Shown here one piece after another: positions 16,787 to 24,841 of a DNA stretch of 61,007 nt. Source of the stretch: Streptomyces mutomycini (GTDB taxonomy: Bacteria; Actinomycetota; Actinomycetes; Streptomycetales; Streptomycetaceae). The stretch is taken from positions 1-61,007 of the forward strand of contig NZ_MAPV01000078.1 in the NCBI RefSeq assembly GCF_001700505.1. Direction: 5' to 3'. Position numbers and translations under genes: made by a program. Under the pieces are notes generated by a model. It did no database searches, had not been told where the DNA came from, and was given only the letters and a program-made list of their open reading frames with translations. How positions within the stretch are numbered: the stretch's first letter is position 1; each line of letters opens with the position of its first letter.

Positions 16787-17983
16787 GTGAAGCATGTAGC
16801 ACGCCCGAGGAACGCGGCTGCCGTCGCCGTACTGCTCGCGGTCTCCGTAGCGCTCACCGCCTGCGGGGGTGGCGACGGGGAGCCCGCCGCGAAGACGGCG
16901 GACAAGGCGTCCGGTTCACCCGCCGGACAGGTCGCGGACCCGATCGTCACCACCTACGACGGGGGCCTGTACGTACTCGACGGTACGACCCTGAAGCTCG
17001 CCGAGGACATACCGCTGGAGGGTTTCAACCGGGTCAACCCGGCAGGCAGCGACCGCCATGTGATGGTCTCCACCACGACCGGCTTCCAGGTGCTCGACGC
17101 GGCGAACCGAAAGCTCACCGGCGTCGAGTTCGAAGGCAGCAAGCCCGGCCACGTCGTACGTCACGCGGGCAGAACCATCCTCTTCACCGACGGTACCGGC
17201 GTGGTCACGGTCTTCGACCCGGAGGATCTGGGCGACACGAAGCCCCGCGCCGAGACGTACACCTCGGCCGCCCCGCACCACGGGGTCGCCATCCAGCTCG
17301 CGGACGGCAGGCTGGTGACCACCCTCGGCACGGAGGAGAAGCGTGTCGGAATCGCCGTACTGGACAAGAACCGCAAGGAGATCACCCGCAGCGAGGAGTG
17401 CCCCGGCGTCCACGGGGAGGCGGCCGCGCAGGGCGAGGCGGTCGTCATCGGCTGCGAGGACGGCGTCCTGGTCTACAAGGACGGCACCATCAAGAAGGTG
17501 AAGAGCCCCACGGAGTACGGACGGGTCGGCAACCAGGCCGGGTCCGAGGAGTCGACCGTCGTCCTCGGCGACTACAAGAAGGACAAGGACGCAGAACTGG
17601 AGCGGCCGGAGCAGGTGTCGCTCATCGACACGGAGACGGGCAGGATGCGGCTCGTCGACATCGGGACGAGCTACACCTTCCGTTCGCTTGCACGCGGTCC
17701 GCACGGCGAGGCCCTCGTCCTGGGCACCGACGGCCGTATCCATGTCATCGACCCCGCCACAGGCAAGGTGACCAGGAAGATCTCCGTCCTCGATGCGTGG
17801 CAGGAGCCTCTGGACTGGCAGCAGCCCCGCCCGGCACTGTTCGTGCGCGACCACACGGCGTACGTATCGGACCCGTCGGGCAAGAGGCTGCTGGCCGTCG
17901 ACATCGAGTCGGGCAGGCAACTGGCCTCGGCGGAACTGCCCGAGGCGCCCAACGAGCTGAGTGGCGTCGTCAAGCAGCACTGA
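16787..17983 (+). CDS. Second AztD-like lipoprotein
   Basis: A 398-residue lipoprotein (lipobox LTAC) with the same blade-like pattern as AztD: ADPIVTTYDGGLYVLDG, ECPGVHGEAAAQGEAVVIGCEDGVLVY (compare PCAQVGGEAVTRRGVVFGCEDG in AztD) and IHVIDPATGKV. It is a paralogue of the upstream aztD. It lacks the HGYVEGAEE N-terminus and the DHGDHVHYY loop; a single HH remains in APHHGVAI. Start GTG 16787 follows GGAGAGGAAAA. It closes the zinc operon. It may bind zinc differently, compete with AztD, or act as a zinc-independent form; this is open. Confidence 0.8.
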   Translation: MKHVARPRNAAAVAVLLAVSVALTACGGGDGEPAAKTADKASGSPAGQVADPIVTTYDGGLYVLDGTTLKLAEDIPLEGFNRVNPAGSDRHVMVSTTTGFQVLDAANRKLTGVEFEGSKPGHVVRHAGRTILFTDGTGVVTVFDPEDLGDTKPRAETYTSAAPHHGVAIQLADGRLVTTLGTEEKRVGIAVLDKNRKEITRSEECPGVHGEAAAQGEAVVIGCEDGVLVYKDGTIKKVKSPTEYGRVGNQAGSEESTVVLGDYKKDKDAELERPEQVSLIDTETGRMRLVDIGTSYTFRSLARGPHGEALVLGTDGRIHVIDPATGKVTRKISVLDAWQEPLDWQQPRPALFVRDHTAYVSDPSGKRLLAVDIESGRQLASAELPEAPNELSGVVKQH

Positions 17984-18000
17984 CTCCCCTCCGGGGCGCG

Positions 18001-18037
18001 GGGGGGCGCGTTCCCGCAGGGCGGGAGCGCGCCCCCC
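18001..18037 (+). terminator. Strong hairpin terminator after the zinc operon
   Basis: GGGGGGCGCG (18001-18010) pairs perfectly with CGCGCCCCCC (18028-18037), with an inner TCCCGC/GCGGGA stem and AGG loop. It separates the zinc operon from the cobalt operon. The rest of 18038-18162 shows no gene. Confidence 0.75.
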
Positions 18038-18162
18038 GTGCAGTGGACCGCCCGGACTTGCGCAGGTCACCGCGTGCACGGCCGTCTGCTGTGCGACGGG
18101 CGTCCACGGGTACTCCCCGGCTTGTCATCGTCCCCCGCCTGGCACTACTGTCGCCACGCCTT

Positions 18163-18345
18163 GGTGATCGGGAAATCGGTGTGATGCCGGTGCGGCCCTC
18201 GCCACTGTGATCGGGAAGTCCGGCTCCGGCCCTCGCGGGCAGCCACTGGGTCCTTGTGACCCGGGAAGGCGGAGTTTCGGGCGGTGTTACCCGTAAGCCA
18301 GGAGACCGGCCAAGGCACTTCAACCATCCACGAGGTGCTGGAGAG
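18163..18345 (+). promoter_or_regulatory. Cobalamin riboswitch
   Basis: The conserved elements appear in order: GGTGCGGCCCTCGCCACTGT (18189 on), GGGAAGTCCGGC, AGCCACTGG (18241 on), CCGGGAAGGC (18261-18270) and the B12 box AAGCCAGGAGACCGGCC at 18295-18311. Downstream, GCACTTC can pair with GAGGTGC right beside the GGAGAGGG ribosome site of cbiM, so ligand binding probably shuts off translation. It places the cobalt transporter under B12 control. Outer limits are approximate. Confidence 0.93.
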
Positions 18346-18358
18346 GGTCTGCTGAGCC

Positions 18359-19069
18359 ATGCACATAGCCGAGGGATTTCTGCCTCCGGCGCACGCGATC
18401 GCATGGAGTGTCGCGTCCGCGCCGTTCGTCGTCCACGGAGTCCGGTCACTCACGCGTGAAGTCAGGGAGAACCCTGAGAGCACGCTGCTTCTGGGGGCTT
18501 CCGGAGCCTTCACGTTCGTACTGTCCGCACTGAAGCTCCCCTCAGTGACGGGAAGTTGCTCCCACCCCACGGGTACGGGGCTCGGGGCGATCCTGTTCCG
18601 CCCTCCGATCATGGCGGTCCTGGGCACCATCACCCTGCTCTTCCAGGCCCTGCTGCTCGCCCACGGCGGCCTGACCACGCTCGGCGCCAACGTGTTCTCG
18701 ATGGCGGTCGTCGGCCCCTGGGCGGGTTACGCGGTGTACAGGGTGCTGCGCCGGTACGACGTGCCGCTGATGGTGGCGGTGTTCTTCGGCGCGTTCGTCG
18801 CCGACCTGTCCACCTACTGCGTCACCAGCGTGCAGCTGGCGCTCGCCTTCCCGGACCCGGGCAGCGGGTTCCTGGGAGCGCTCGGCAAGTTCGGCTCCAT
18901 CTTCGCGTTCACCCAGATCCCGCTCGCGGTGAGTGAGGGGCTCCTGACCGTGCTGGTGATGCGACTCCTCGTGCAGTCCAGCAAGGGGGATCTGACCCGG
19001 CTCGGGGTGTTCCTCGCCGGCAAGCAGGCCCGGACCAGGACGGTTGAGACGGAGACGGTGTCCCGATGA
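18359..19069 (+). CDS. cbiM: Cobalt ECF transporter S component CbiM
   Basis: A 236-residue membrane protein. The N-terminus [10 protein letters not shown] is the hallmark: Met1 and His2 help bind the metal in CbiM/NikM proteins. Further signatures are [19 protein letters not shown] and [19 protein letters not shown]. It binds Co2+ and moves it across the membrane with CbiN, CbiQ and CbiO. It follows the riboswitch directly and its stop overlaps cbiN (ATGA). Confidence 0.95.
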   Translation: MHIAEGFLPPAHAIAWSVASAPFVVHGVRSLTREVRENPESTLLLGASGAFTFVLSALKLPSVTGSCSHPTGTGLGAILFRPPIMAVLGTITLLFQALLLAHGGLTTLGANVFSMAVVGPWAGYAVYRVLRRYDVPLMVAVFFGAFVADLSTYCVTSVQLALAFPDPGSGFLGALGKFGSIFAFTQIPLAVSEGLLTVLVMRLLVQSSKGDLTRLGVFLAGKQARTRTVETETVSR

Positions 19070-19434
19070 ACAAGAACACGAGGATCAACGCCCTTCTCCT
19101 GCTCGTCGTGGCCGCGCTGGCCGTCCTGCCCCTGGCCCTCGGCCTCGGCGACGGCCAGGAGGAACCGTTCACGGGCGCCGACGCCCAGGCCGAGACGGCG
19201 ATCACCGAGATCGCTCCCGATTACGAACCCTGGTTCTCCCCGCTGTACGAACCGCCGTCCGGTGAGATCGAGTCGGCACTGTTCGCCCTGCAGGCCGCGC
19301 TCGGCGCGGGAGTCCTCGCCTACTACTTCGGCGTACGGCGCGGGCGCCGTCAGGGCGAAATGCGCGCGACCGCCCGACAGGACGGCGGGGGTGCCGGACC
19401 CGGTGCCGGGAAGTCCGCGGCGCGGAGGAACTGA
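19066..19434 (+). CDS. cbiN: Cobalt ECF transporter subunit CbiN
   Basis: A 122-residue protein with two membrane segments (about residues 8-27 and 66-86) and an extracytoplasmic loop, [21 protein letters not shown], typical of CbiN. CbiN helps load cobalt into CbiM. The C-terminal tail is Gly/Ala/Arg-rich and variable. ATG 19066 overlaps cbiM. Confidence 0.93.
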   Translation: MNKNTRINALLLLVVAALAVLPLALGLGDGQEEPFTGADAQAETAITEIAPDYEPWFSPLYEPPSGEIESALFALQAALGAGVLAYYFGVRRGRRQGEMRATARQDGGGAGPGAGKSAARRN

Positions 19435-19440
19435 GCGCAC

Positions 19441-20190
19441 GTGCTGCCGATCGACGCGGCGGCGCACAGCAGTCGCTGGCGCCGCCGCCATCCCGTGGAC
19501 AAGGCCGTGCTCGGACTGGGACTCACGGTCCTGGCCATTTCGCTGCCGCCCTGGCCAGGGGCGGCCCTGGTCCTCGTCGCCGCCCTGGCCGTGCTGCTGG
19601 GGCCGGCGGGCGTGACCGCCCGTCACCTGTGGCGGGCCTACCGGGTGCCCCTGGGATTCTGCGTCACCGGGGCTGCCACACTCCTCGTCCAGGTCGGCGG
19701 GCCCGAGGGGCTCGTCGGTCCGGCCGCCGGCGGGCCGGTGCGCGCGGGTGAGCTGCTGCTGCGCACCTCGGCCGCGTCGCTCGGGGTCCTGCTGTTCGCC
19801 TTCACCACTCCGATGTCCGACCTGCTGCCCCGCCTGGTCAAAGCTGGGGTACCCGCAGCCGTGGTGGACGTCGCCCTGGTGACGTACCGCATGAGCTTCC
19901 TGCTCCTCGACTCGGTGCGCCGGATCAGGGAGGCCCAGGCGGCCCGGCTCGGGCACACCACCCGGGCGGCGGCGTGGCGGTCCCTGGCAGGGCTCGGAGC
20001 CACCGCGTTCGTCCGGGCCTTCGACCGGGCCGCGCGGCTCCAGGCGGGGCTGGCCGGGCGCGGCTACGACGGAACCCTGCGCGTCCTGGTGCCCGAAGCC
20101 CGCCTCTCCACACGGTTCGTGGCGGTGAGCGTCGCGCTGCTCGCGGCCCTCACCTCCCTGACCTTCGCCCTGGAAGGGCCCCTGTCATGA
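19441..20190 (+). CDS. cbiQ: Cobalt ECF transporter T component CbiQ
   Basis: A 249-residue integral membrane scaffold with about five hydrophobic segments. It carries the Ala-Arg-Gly-type coupling motifs of T components: REAQAARLGHTTR and RAFDRAARLQAGLAGRGYDG (near residues 160-170 and 198-217), which contact the ATPase. GTG 19441 lies six bases after the cbiN stop; no strong ribosome site is visible. Stop overlaps cbiO. Confidence 0.92.
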   Translation: MLPIDAAAHSSRWRRRHPVDKAVLGLGLTVLAISLPPWPGAALVLVAALAVLLGPAGVTARHLWRAYRVPLGFCVTGAATLLVQVGGPEGLVGPAAGGPVRAGELLLRTSAASLGVLLFAFTTPMSDLLPRLVKAGVPAAVVDVALVTYRMSFLLLDSVRRIREAQAARLGHTTRAAAWRSLAGLGATAFVRAFDRAARLQAGLAGRGYDGTLRVLVPEARLSTRFVAVSVALLAALTSLTFALEGPLS

Positions 20191-21023
20191 GCGAATCCGC
20201 ACTGCTCGCCCTGCGGGGCGCGTCCTACGCGTACGAGGACGGCCCCGCCGTGCTCAGCGGTCTCGACTTCGAGGCGCGCGAAGGACGTGCGCTCGCCCTG
20301 CTCGGCCGCAACGGCAGCGGCAAGACCACCCTGATGCGGCTCCTCAGCGGCGGACTGCGCCCACGCGACGGGCAGCTGACGGTCGGGGGCCGTCCCGTCA
20401 CGTACGACCGCAAGGGGCTGACCCGGCTGCGCACCACTGTCCAGCTGGTGGTGCAGGACCCCGACGACCAGCTGTTCGCCGCTTCCGTCTCCCAGGACGT
20501 CTCGTTCGGACCACTGAACCTGGGCCTGCCCGATACCGAGGTACGCGCCCGGGTGGACGAGGCGCTCACCGCCCTCGACATCACCGCCCTGGCGGACCGT
20601 CCCACTCACCTCCTCTCCTACGGGCAGCGGAAACGGACCGCCATCGCGGGCGCGGTCGCGATGCGACCCCGTGTACTGATCCTCGACGAGCCGACCGCCG
20701 GGCTCGATCCGGACGGCCAGGAACGGCTGCTCGACACGCTCGGCACCCTCCGTGAAAGCGGCACCACCGTCATGATGGCCACGCACGACGTCGATCTCGC
20801 CCTGCGCTGGGCCGACGACGCCGCCCTCCTCACCCCGGCCGGTGTCCGCGCCGGTCCCGCGCCGACGATGCTGGCGCGCAGGGAACTCCTGCGGGAGGCG
20901 GGGCTACGGCTGCCCTGGGGCATCGCGGCCGCTCACACGCTGCGCGCCCACGGCCTGTTGGGCGAAACCGCCCCCGGTCCCCGCACCCCCGAGCAGCTCG
21001 CGGCGGACTTCGGCCCGTCATGA
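20187..21023 (+). CDS. cbiO: Cobalt ECF transporter ATPase CbiO
   Basis: A 278-residue ECF-type ATPase: Walker A LLGRNGSGKTT, Q-loop VVQDPDDQLFAASV (the DPDDQLF pattern is typical of ECF ATPases), signature LLSYGQRKRTAIAGAV, Walker B VLILDEPTAGLDPDG and switch His in ATHDVDLA. ATG 20187 overlaps cbiQ. Last gene of the cobalt operon. Confidence 0.95.
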   Translation: MSESALLALRGASYAYEDGPAVLSGLDFEAREGRALALLGRNGSGKTTLMRLLSGGLRPRDGQLTVGGRPVTYDRKGLTRLRTTVQLVVQDPDDQLFAASVSQDVSFGPLNLGLPDTEVRARVDEALTALDITALADRPTHLLSYGQRKRTAIAGAVAMRPRVLILDEPTAGLDPDGQERLLDTLGTLRESGTTVMMATHDVDLALRWADDAALLTPAGVRAGPAPTMLARRELLREAGLRLPWGIAAAHTLRAHGLLGETAPGPRTPEQLAADFGPS

Positions 21024-21338
21024 ACCAGGGTGCCGATCCGACAGTCGATCGAGTGAACCCCAGTCGCATTTCCCGCCGGTAACCACTTACTCACATGCCG
21101 AACCACTGTACGAATATGACGAGCGACACCCCACAGGTAGATGCAATAGCCACCCAGTCGCGGATGATCTCAAATACTGAGAACCGATTGTGAGGCACAT
21201 CCCCAGGCCACAGCGTTCCTGCTATTGATCCGGCTCGATCGGCGTCGACTTTCGGACTCTTCACAAAGGGTTAACTCCATATGCCCTTCGGCCTGTTAGC
21301 GTCCCTAAGGAAGGGTGCGGTCCAGAAGGAGGTGCAGG
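21024..21338. other. Intergenic region, 315 bases, probable promoter
   Basis: No gene seen. The region is less GC-rich than its neighbours. Near its right end TTCACAAAGGGTTAACTCC (from 21261) and TGTTAGCGT (from 21294) could form a promoter for the small secreted-protein gene at 21339. I see no known riboswitch in it. Confidence 0.4.
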
Positions 21339-21728
21339 GTGCGCGCAGCAGCGGTCCGGTTCGTGCTCGCGTTCCTGATGGGCTTCCTGCTGGCCCCCTT
21401 CTCCGGCACGTCGTCGACAGAAGTACACACGTCCGCCCGGGAAGTTCATGCGGACGGTCTTCGGGATGCGACCGCCGGAACGCCGCACCGCGCGTACGCC
21501 GCATGCGGCACCCTCGATCGCGGGGGTGAGCCGAACGGCCTTCTGCGCCATCGTGACCGGCACCGCTCCGCGACCGTTCCCCCTCCCGAGACGCCGTCGC
21601 GAACCGCGGTGACGGGTGAGGCCGGAGGCCTGCTCGGACCGGCTGCCGTCGCTGCGATGGGCACGCATCACTCCTCCAGATCCTCGAACGCGCACTCCAC
21701 TCCCGTGCTTCAGGTGTTCCGTTGCTGA
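21339..21728 (+). CDS. Small secreted protein of unknown function
   Basis: A 129-residue protein beginning at GTG 21339 with AAGGAGG at ideal spacing. The first ~30 residues form a signal peptide (VRAAAVRFVLAFLMGFLLAP). The mature part is rich in Arg, His, Ser and Pro with one early Cys (AYAACGTLD) and a terminal Cys (VFRC) that might form a disulfide. No domain recognised. It precedes a short ORF and a SulP permease in the same direction, so a role with that transporter is possible but unproved. Confidence 0.55.
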   Translation: MRAAAVRFVLAFLMGFLLAPFSGTSSTEVHTSAREVHADGLRDATAGTPHRAYAACGTLDRGGEPNGLLRHRDRHRSATVPPPETPSRTAVTGEAGGLLGPAAVAAMGTHHSSRSSNAHSTPVLQVFRC

Positions 21729-21872
21729 GCTGACCGGACACACTCGTCGCCGCCCCTGACCGCAGCCCTGCGGGCCTCGTCCTCGGGGGCCGCGTCGACC
21801 TGCCTTCCGGGCCCCAGTTCTCGTACGCATACCGACGCGCCGGTCTTCGGCGCGCCAGGAGGAACTACTGGC

Positions 21873-21983
21873 ATGCAATCAATCGTCGATCACTCCGCGG
21901 CAGAACCCCCGCACGTCAGCGACAGCGCCGTCTGGGCCCCCCCGCCCGGCGACGTACGCTCGGCCCCCTTCCGCACGGGATGA
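21873..21983 (+). CDS. 36-residue leader ORF upstream of the SulP permease
   Basis: ATG 21873 has an excellent AGGAGGAAC site at 21857-21865. The 36-codon frame (begins MQSIVDHSAAE, ends SAPFRTG) stops with a TGA that overlaps the permease start as ATGA. The peptide is Pro/Ala-rich and soluble. The strong ribosome site contrasts with the weak one of the permease, which suggests translational coupling or a regulatory leader peptide. Function unknown. Confidence 0.55.
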   Translation: MQSIVDHSAAEPPHVSDSAVWAPPPGDVRSAPFRTG

Positions 21984-23476
21984 GGGCCGCCATGGACCGT
22001 CTCGCCACGTTTCCCCATCTGCGGCAGGATTTCGCCGCTTCACTCGTCGTCTTCCTGGTCGCGCTGCCGCTGTGTGTCGGCGTCGCCGTCGCGTCGGGGG
22101 TGCCGGCCGAACTGGGCCTGATCACCGGCATCGTGGGCGGTCTCGTCACCGGCTTCATGCGCGGCAGCAGCCTCCAGGTGTCGGGTCCGGCCGCCGGTCT
22201 CACCGTGCTCGTCTTCGAGGCCGTCCAGTCCTTCGGACTGCCCGCGCTCGGGGTGATCGTGCTGACGGCGGGACTTCTGCAGCTGGCCATGGGCGCCCTG
22301 CGGCTGGGCCGCTGGTTCCGGGCCATCTCCGTCTCGGTCGTCGAGGGGATGCTCGCGGGCATCGGCCTCGTCCTCATCGCGGGTCAGCTCTACGCGGCCG
22401 CCGGCATCGAGGCGCCCCTTTCCGGTACGGGCAAGATGGCCGGTATCCCGGGACTGCTCACCGACGCCCTGTCCAGCCCAGCGGCTCTCGCCTCGCTCGC
22501 GGTCGCGGCCGGGACGATCGCCCTGGTCGTGGGGTGGAGCAGGATGCCGAAGCGGGTGCGGGCCGTTCCGGGCGCCCTCGCCGCGGTCGTGCTGGCCACC
22601 CTGGCCTCGCTGGTGTTCGACCTGCCCGTCGGCACCGTGCAGGTCCAGGGGCTGCTCGACGCGGTCCGGGTGCCCGCCCTGTCGGAGTTCGGCGGGCTGG
22701 CGAGCCTGAGTCTGCTGGGTACCGTGGCGGCCTTCACCCTGATCGCCTCCGCCGAGAGCCTGTTCAGCGCGGCCGCGGTGGACCGGCTGCACGACGGGCC
22801 GCGCACCCAGTACGACAAGGAGCTGATGGCCCAGGGCACGGGCAACACCGTGTGCGGCCTCCTCGGCGCACTGCCGATGACCGCGGTCATCGTGCGCAGC
22901 TCGGCCAACGTCCAGGCGGGCGCGCGGACCAGGGCCTCCCGGGTGCTGCACGGCGTGTGGCTGCTCCTGTTCGCGGCGCTGCTCCCGTCGGCCCTGGCTC
23001 TCATCCCTCTGCCGGCCCTCGCCGGGATCCTCATCCACGCGGGATGGAAGCTCATCCCTCTGCGCTCGCTCGCCGCCCTGTGGCGCGAGCACCGCGGCGA
23101 GGCGCTGATCCTGGTCGTCACGGCCCTGGCGATCGTGACGGTGAACATGTTCGAGGGTGTCCTGACCGGTCTCGCCCTGTCGGTGGCCAAGGCCGCCTGG
23201 GACGCTTCCCACATCAGGCTGGAGGTCGTGGACAGCAGTGCCGACGGCGTGCGGGCGCGACTGTCGGGTAATGCGACCTTCCTGCGGCTGCCGAAGATAC
23301 TCGACAGCCTGGAGGCCCTGCCCAAGGACCGCCCCATCGCCCTGGATCTCTCCGGACTGCACCATCTGGACCACGCCTGCCGCACGGCACTGGAGAACTG
23401 GGCGGAGCGGCACAGCTCGTCCGGCACCGAGCCCGTACAGCTGACCCGGACGGACGCGGTGACGACCGCGATCTGA
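21980..23476 (+). CDS. SulP-family anion permease with STAS domain
   Basis: A 498-residue inorganic anion transporter. The core has 10-14 hydrophobic segments (LRQDFAASLVVFLVALPLCVGVAVASG at the start, then SSLQVSGPAAGLTVLV); the C-terminal ~90 residues form a STAS domain (IALDLSGLHHLDHACRTALENW). SulP proteins move sulfate or bicarbonate; the close pattern to BicA-like members makes bicarbonate possible. ATG 21980 is chosen because it overlaps the leader ORF stop; ATG 21992 with GAGGG upstream is an alternative. Confidence 0.9.
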   Translation: MRAAMDRLATFPHLRQDFAASLVVFLVALPLCVGVAVASGVPAELGLITGIVGGLVTGFMRGSSLQVSGPAAGLTVLVFEAVQSFGLPALGVIVLTAGLLQLAMGALRLGRWFRAISVSVVEGMLAGIGLVLIAGQLYAAAGIEAPLSGTGKMAGIPGLLTDALSSPAALASLAVAAGTIALVVGWSRMPKRVRAVPGALAAVVLATLASLVFDLPVGTVQVQGLLDAVRVPALSEFGGLASLSLLGTVAAFTLIASAESLFSAAAVDRLHDGPRTQYDKELMAQGTGNTVCGLLGALPMTAVIVRSSANVQAGARTRASRVLHGVWLLLFAALLPSALALIPLPALAGILIHAGWKLIPLRSLAALWREHRGEALILVVTALAIVTVNMFEGVLTGLALSVAKAAWDASHIRLEVVDSSADGVRARLSGNATFLRLPKILDSLEALPKDRPIALDLSGLHHLDHACRTALENWAERHSSSGTEPVQLTRTDAVTTAI

Positions 23477-23488
23477 ACCGGAAACACG

Positions 23489-23532
23489 GACGACTCGCCG
23501 GGGCGCCCCAGCAGGCGTCCCGGCGAGTCGTC
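23489..23532. terminator. Bidirectional hairpin terminator
   Basis: A 19-base arm starting GACGACTCGCCGGGG (23489-23507) pairs with 23514-23532 with one mismatch. It lies between the convergent SulP and alcohol dehydrogenase genes and should stop both. Confidence 0.8.
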
Positions 23533-23540
23533 GCCGGTGG

Positions 23541-24581
23541 TCAGCCGTTGGGCAGGATGACCGCGCGGCCGTTGATTTTGCCTGCGTGCAGCCGCTCGTA
23601 GGCGAGCGGGGCCTCGTCGATGGAGTATGTCTCGACGTGGACGTCGACGTGACCGGCGTGGGCGAGTTCGATGACTTCGGCGAGCTCGCTGCGCGAGCCC
23701 CAGTACGGCGCGGAGACCGACGTGGAGAACGGGAGGACGCCGAATCCCACGGGCAGCACGCCGCCGCCGATGCCCACGATGGTGATGTCGCTGTCGACGG
23801 AGGCCATCGCACCGGCGGTCTTGACGGTCGGTGCGGCGCCGACGAAGTCGAAGACGGCCTTGGCACCGATGCCACCGGTGAGTTCGCGGACCTTGGCTGC
23901 CGCGTTCTCGTCGGACAGCACGGCTTCGTGGGCGCCGACGGCCCGGGCGAGCGCCAGCTTCTCCTCGGTGACGTCGAGCGCGATGACACGTACGGCGGTC
24001 ATGGCGCGCAGAAGCTGGATGGCGACGTGACCGAGGCCGCCGGTGCCGATGACCACGGCGGTGGCGCCGGGCAGCAGCTTGGGCAGCGAGCGCTTGATCG
24101 CGTGGTACGGGGTGAGGCCCGCGTCGGTCAGCGAGACCGTCCTGACGGGGTCGAGGCCGCCGATGGGGGTCAGGTGACGGGCGTCGTCGACGATCATGTA
24201 CTCGGCCATGGCACCCGGGTTGCCGAGTCCGGGCGGGTTGATGCCGAGGTCGGCGGCCCGCAGGCAGTAGTTCTCCCGGCCCTCCGCACAGTTCACACAG
24301 GTGCCACAGCCCCATGGGCCGTAGACGGCGACGGCGTCCCCCACAAGAACGCCCTCGGCACCCTCGCCGAGCGCGGCGACCGTACCGACGCCCTCATGGC
24401 CGAGCGTGAGCGGCAGTTCGTAGGGGAACCCCTCGGCGGGCCAGCTCATCACCGCGATGTCCGAGTGACAGACACCGGCGGCGGTGACCTTCAGCAGGAT
24501 CTGACCGGGGCCGGCCACGGGCTCGGGAATCTCGACGACCTCGGGTGCGGCGCCGATGGTGCGGTACTGGACGGCTTTCAT
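23541..24581 (-). CDS. Zinc-dependent NAD(P) alcohol dehydrogenase
   Basis: A 346-residue medium-chain dehydrogenase. The catalytic zinc site is seen in GVCHSDIAV and GHEGVGTV; the structural zinc Cys cluster is CGTCVNCAEGRENYC; the nucleotide fold is VVIGTGGLGHVAIQLLRA. ATG 24581 is well placed with GGAGCC upstream. Such enzymes oxidise or reduce small alcohols and aldehydes. It stands alone between the terminator and a degraded gene remnant. Confidence 0.92.
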   Translation of the reverse strand: MKAVQYRTIGAAPEVVEIPEPVAGPGQILLKVTAAGVCHSDIAVMSWPAEGFPYELPLTLGHEGVGTVAALGEGAEGVLVGDAVAVYGPWGCGTCVNCAEGRENYCLRAADLGINPPGLGNPGAMAEYMIVDDARHLTPIGGLDPVRTVSLTDAGLTPYHAIKRSLPKLLPGATAVVIGTGGLGHVAIQLLRAMTAVRVIALDVTEEKLALARAVGAHEAVLSDENAAAKVRELTGGIGAKAVFDFVGAAPTVKTAGAMASVDSDITIVGIGGGVLPVGFGVLPFSTSVSAPYWGSRSELAEVIELAHAGHVDVHVETYSIDEAPLAYERLHAGKINGRAVILPNG

Positions 24582-24596
24582 GAGGCTCCTTCGTTC

Positions 24597-24729
24597 TCCG
24601 TACTTCCTTTGTGAACCCCGCGGTGGCTGTGCGCCACTCGGGGATCAGGAGGCGCGTGTCGGTGAAGCCCGGGCAGACCCTGTTGATCCCGACGTTCCGT
24701 GCCGCGTGCGCGTGCGATGTCCGAGGCAC
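24597..24729 (-). pseudogene. Remnant of a short-chain dehydrogenase gene
   Basis: On the minus strand a short stretch translates as NVGINRVCPGFTDTRLLIPEW, which matches the typical SDR core segment (I-x-V-N-x-V-x-P-G-F-x-x-T). No SDR N-terminus, catalytic YxxxK or cofactor loop is near it, so this is a fragment of a decayed gene in the 260-base gap. The rest of the gap shows nothing recognisable. Confidence 0.45.
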
Positions 24730-24841
24730 GCGTGGTGGAAGGCAGTAGTGGAGGAGAACATGACTGCGGCGCGCCGGGCCGTGCGGGGGTGTGAGACCCC
24801 CGCACGGCTGACGCGCCGCGGTCCGCCGACAGGCCCTCCGG

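Noticed and set aside
18163..18270. GATCGGGAA-type repeats as an independent direct-repeat element
   Set aside because: They are conserved helices and loops of the cobalamin riboswitch.
22040..23989. Long open frame on the minus strand opposite the SulP permease
   Set aside because: It lies antisense to a clear transporter gene, has a low-complexity Arg/His/Gln-rich product and arises from GC-rich codon bias. The same holds for long frames at 5217-6866 (minus), 25127-26935 (plus) and 56351-58213 (minus).
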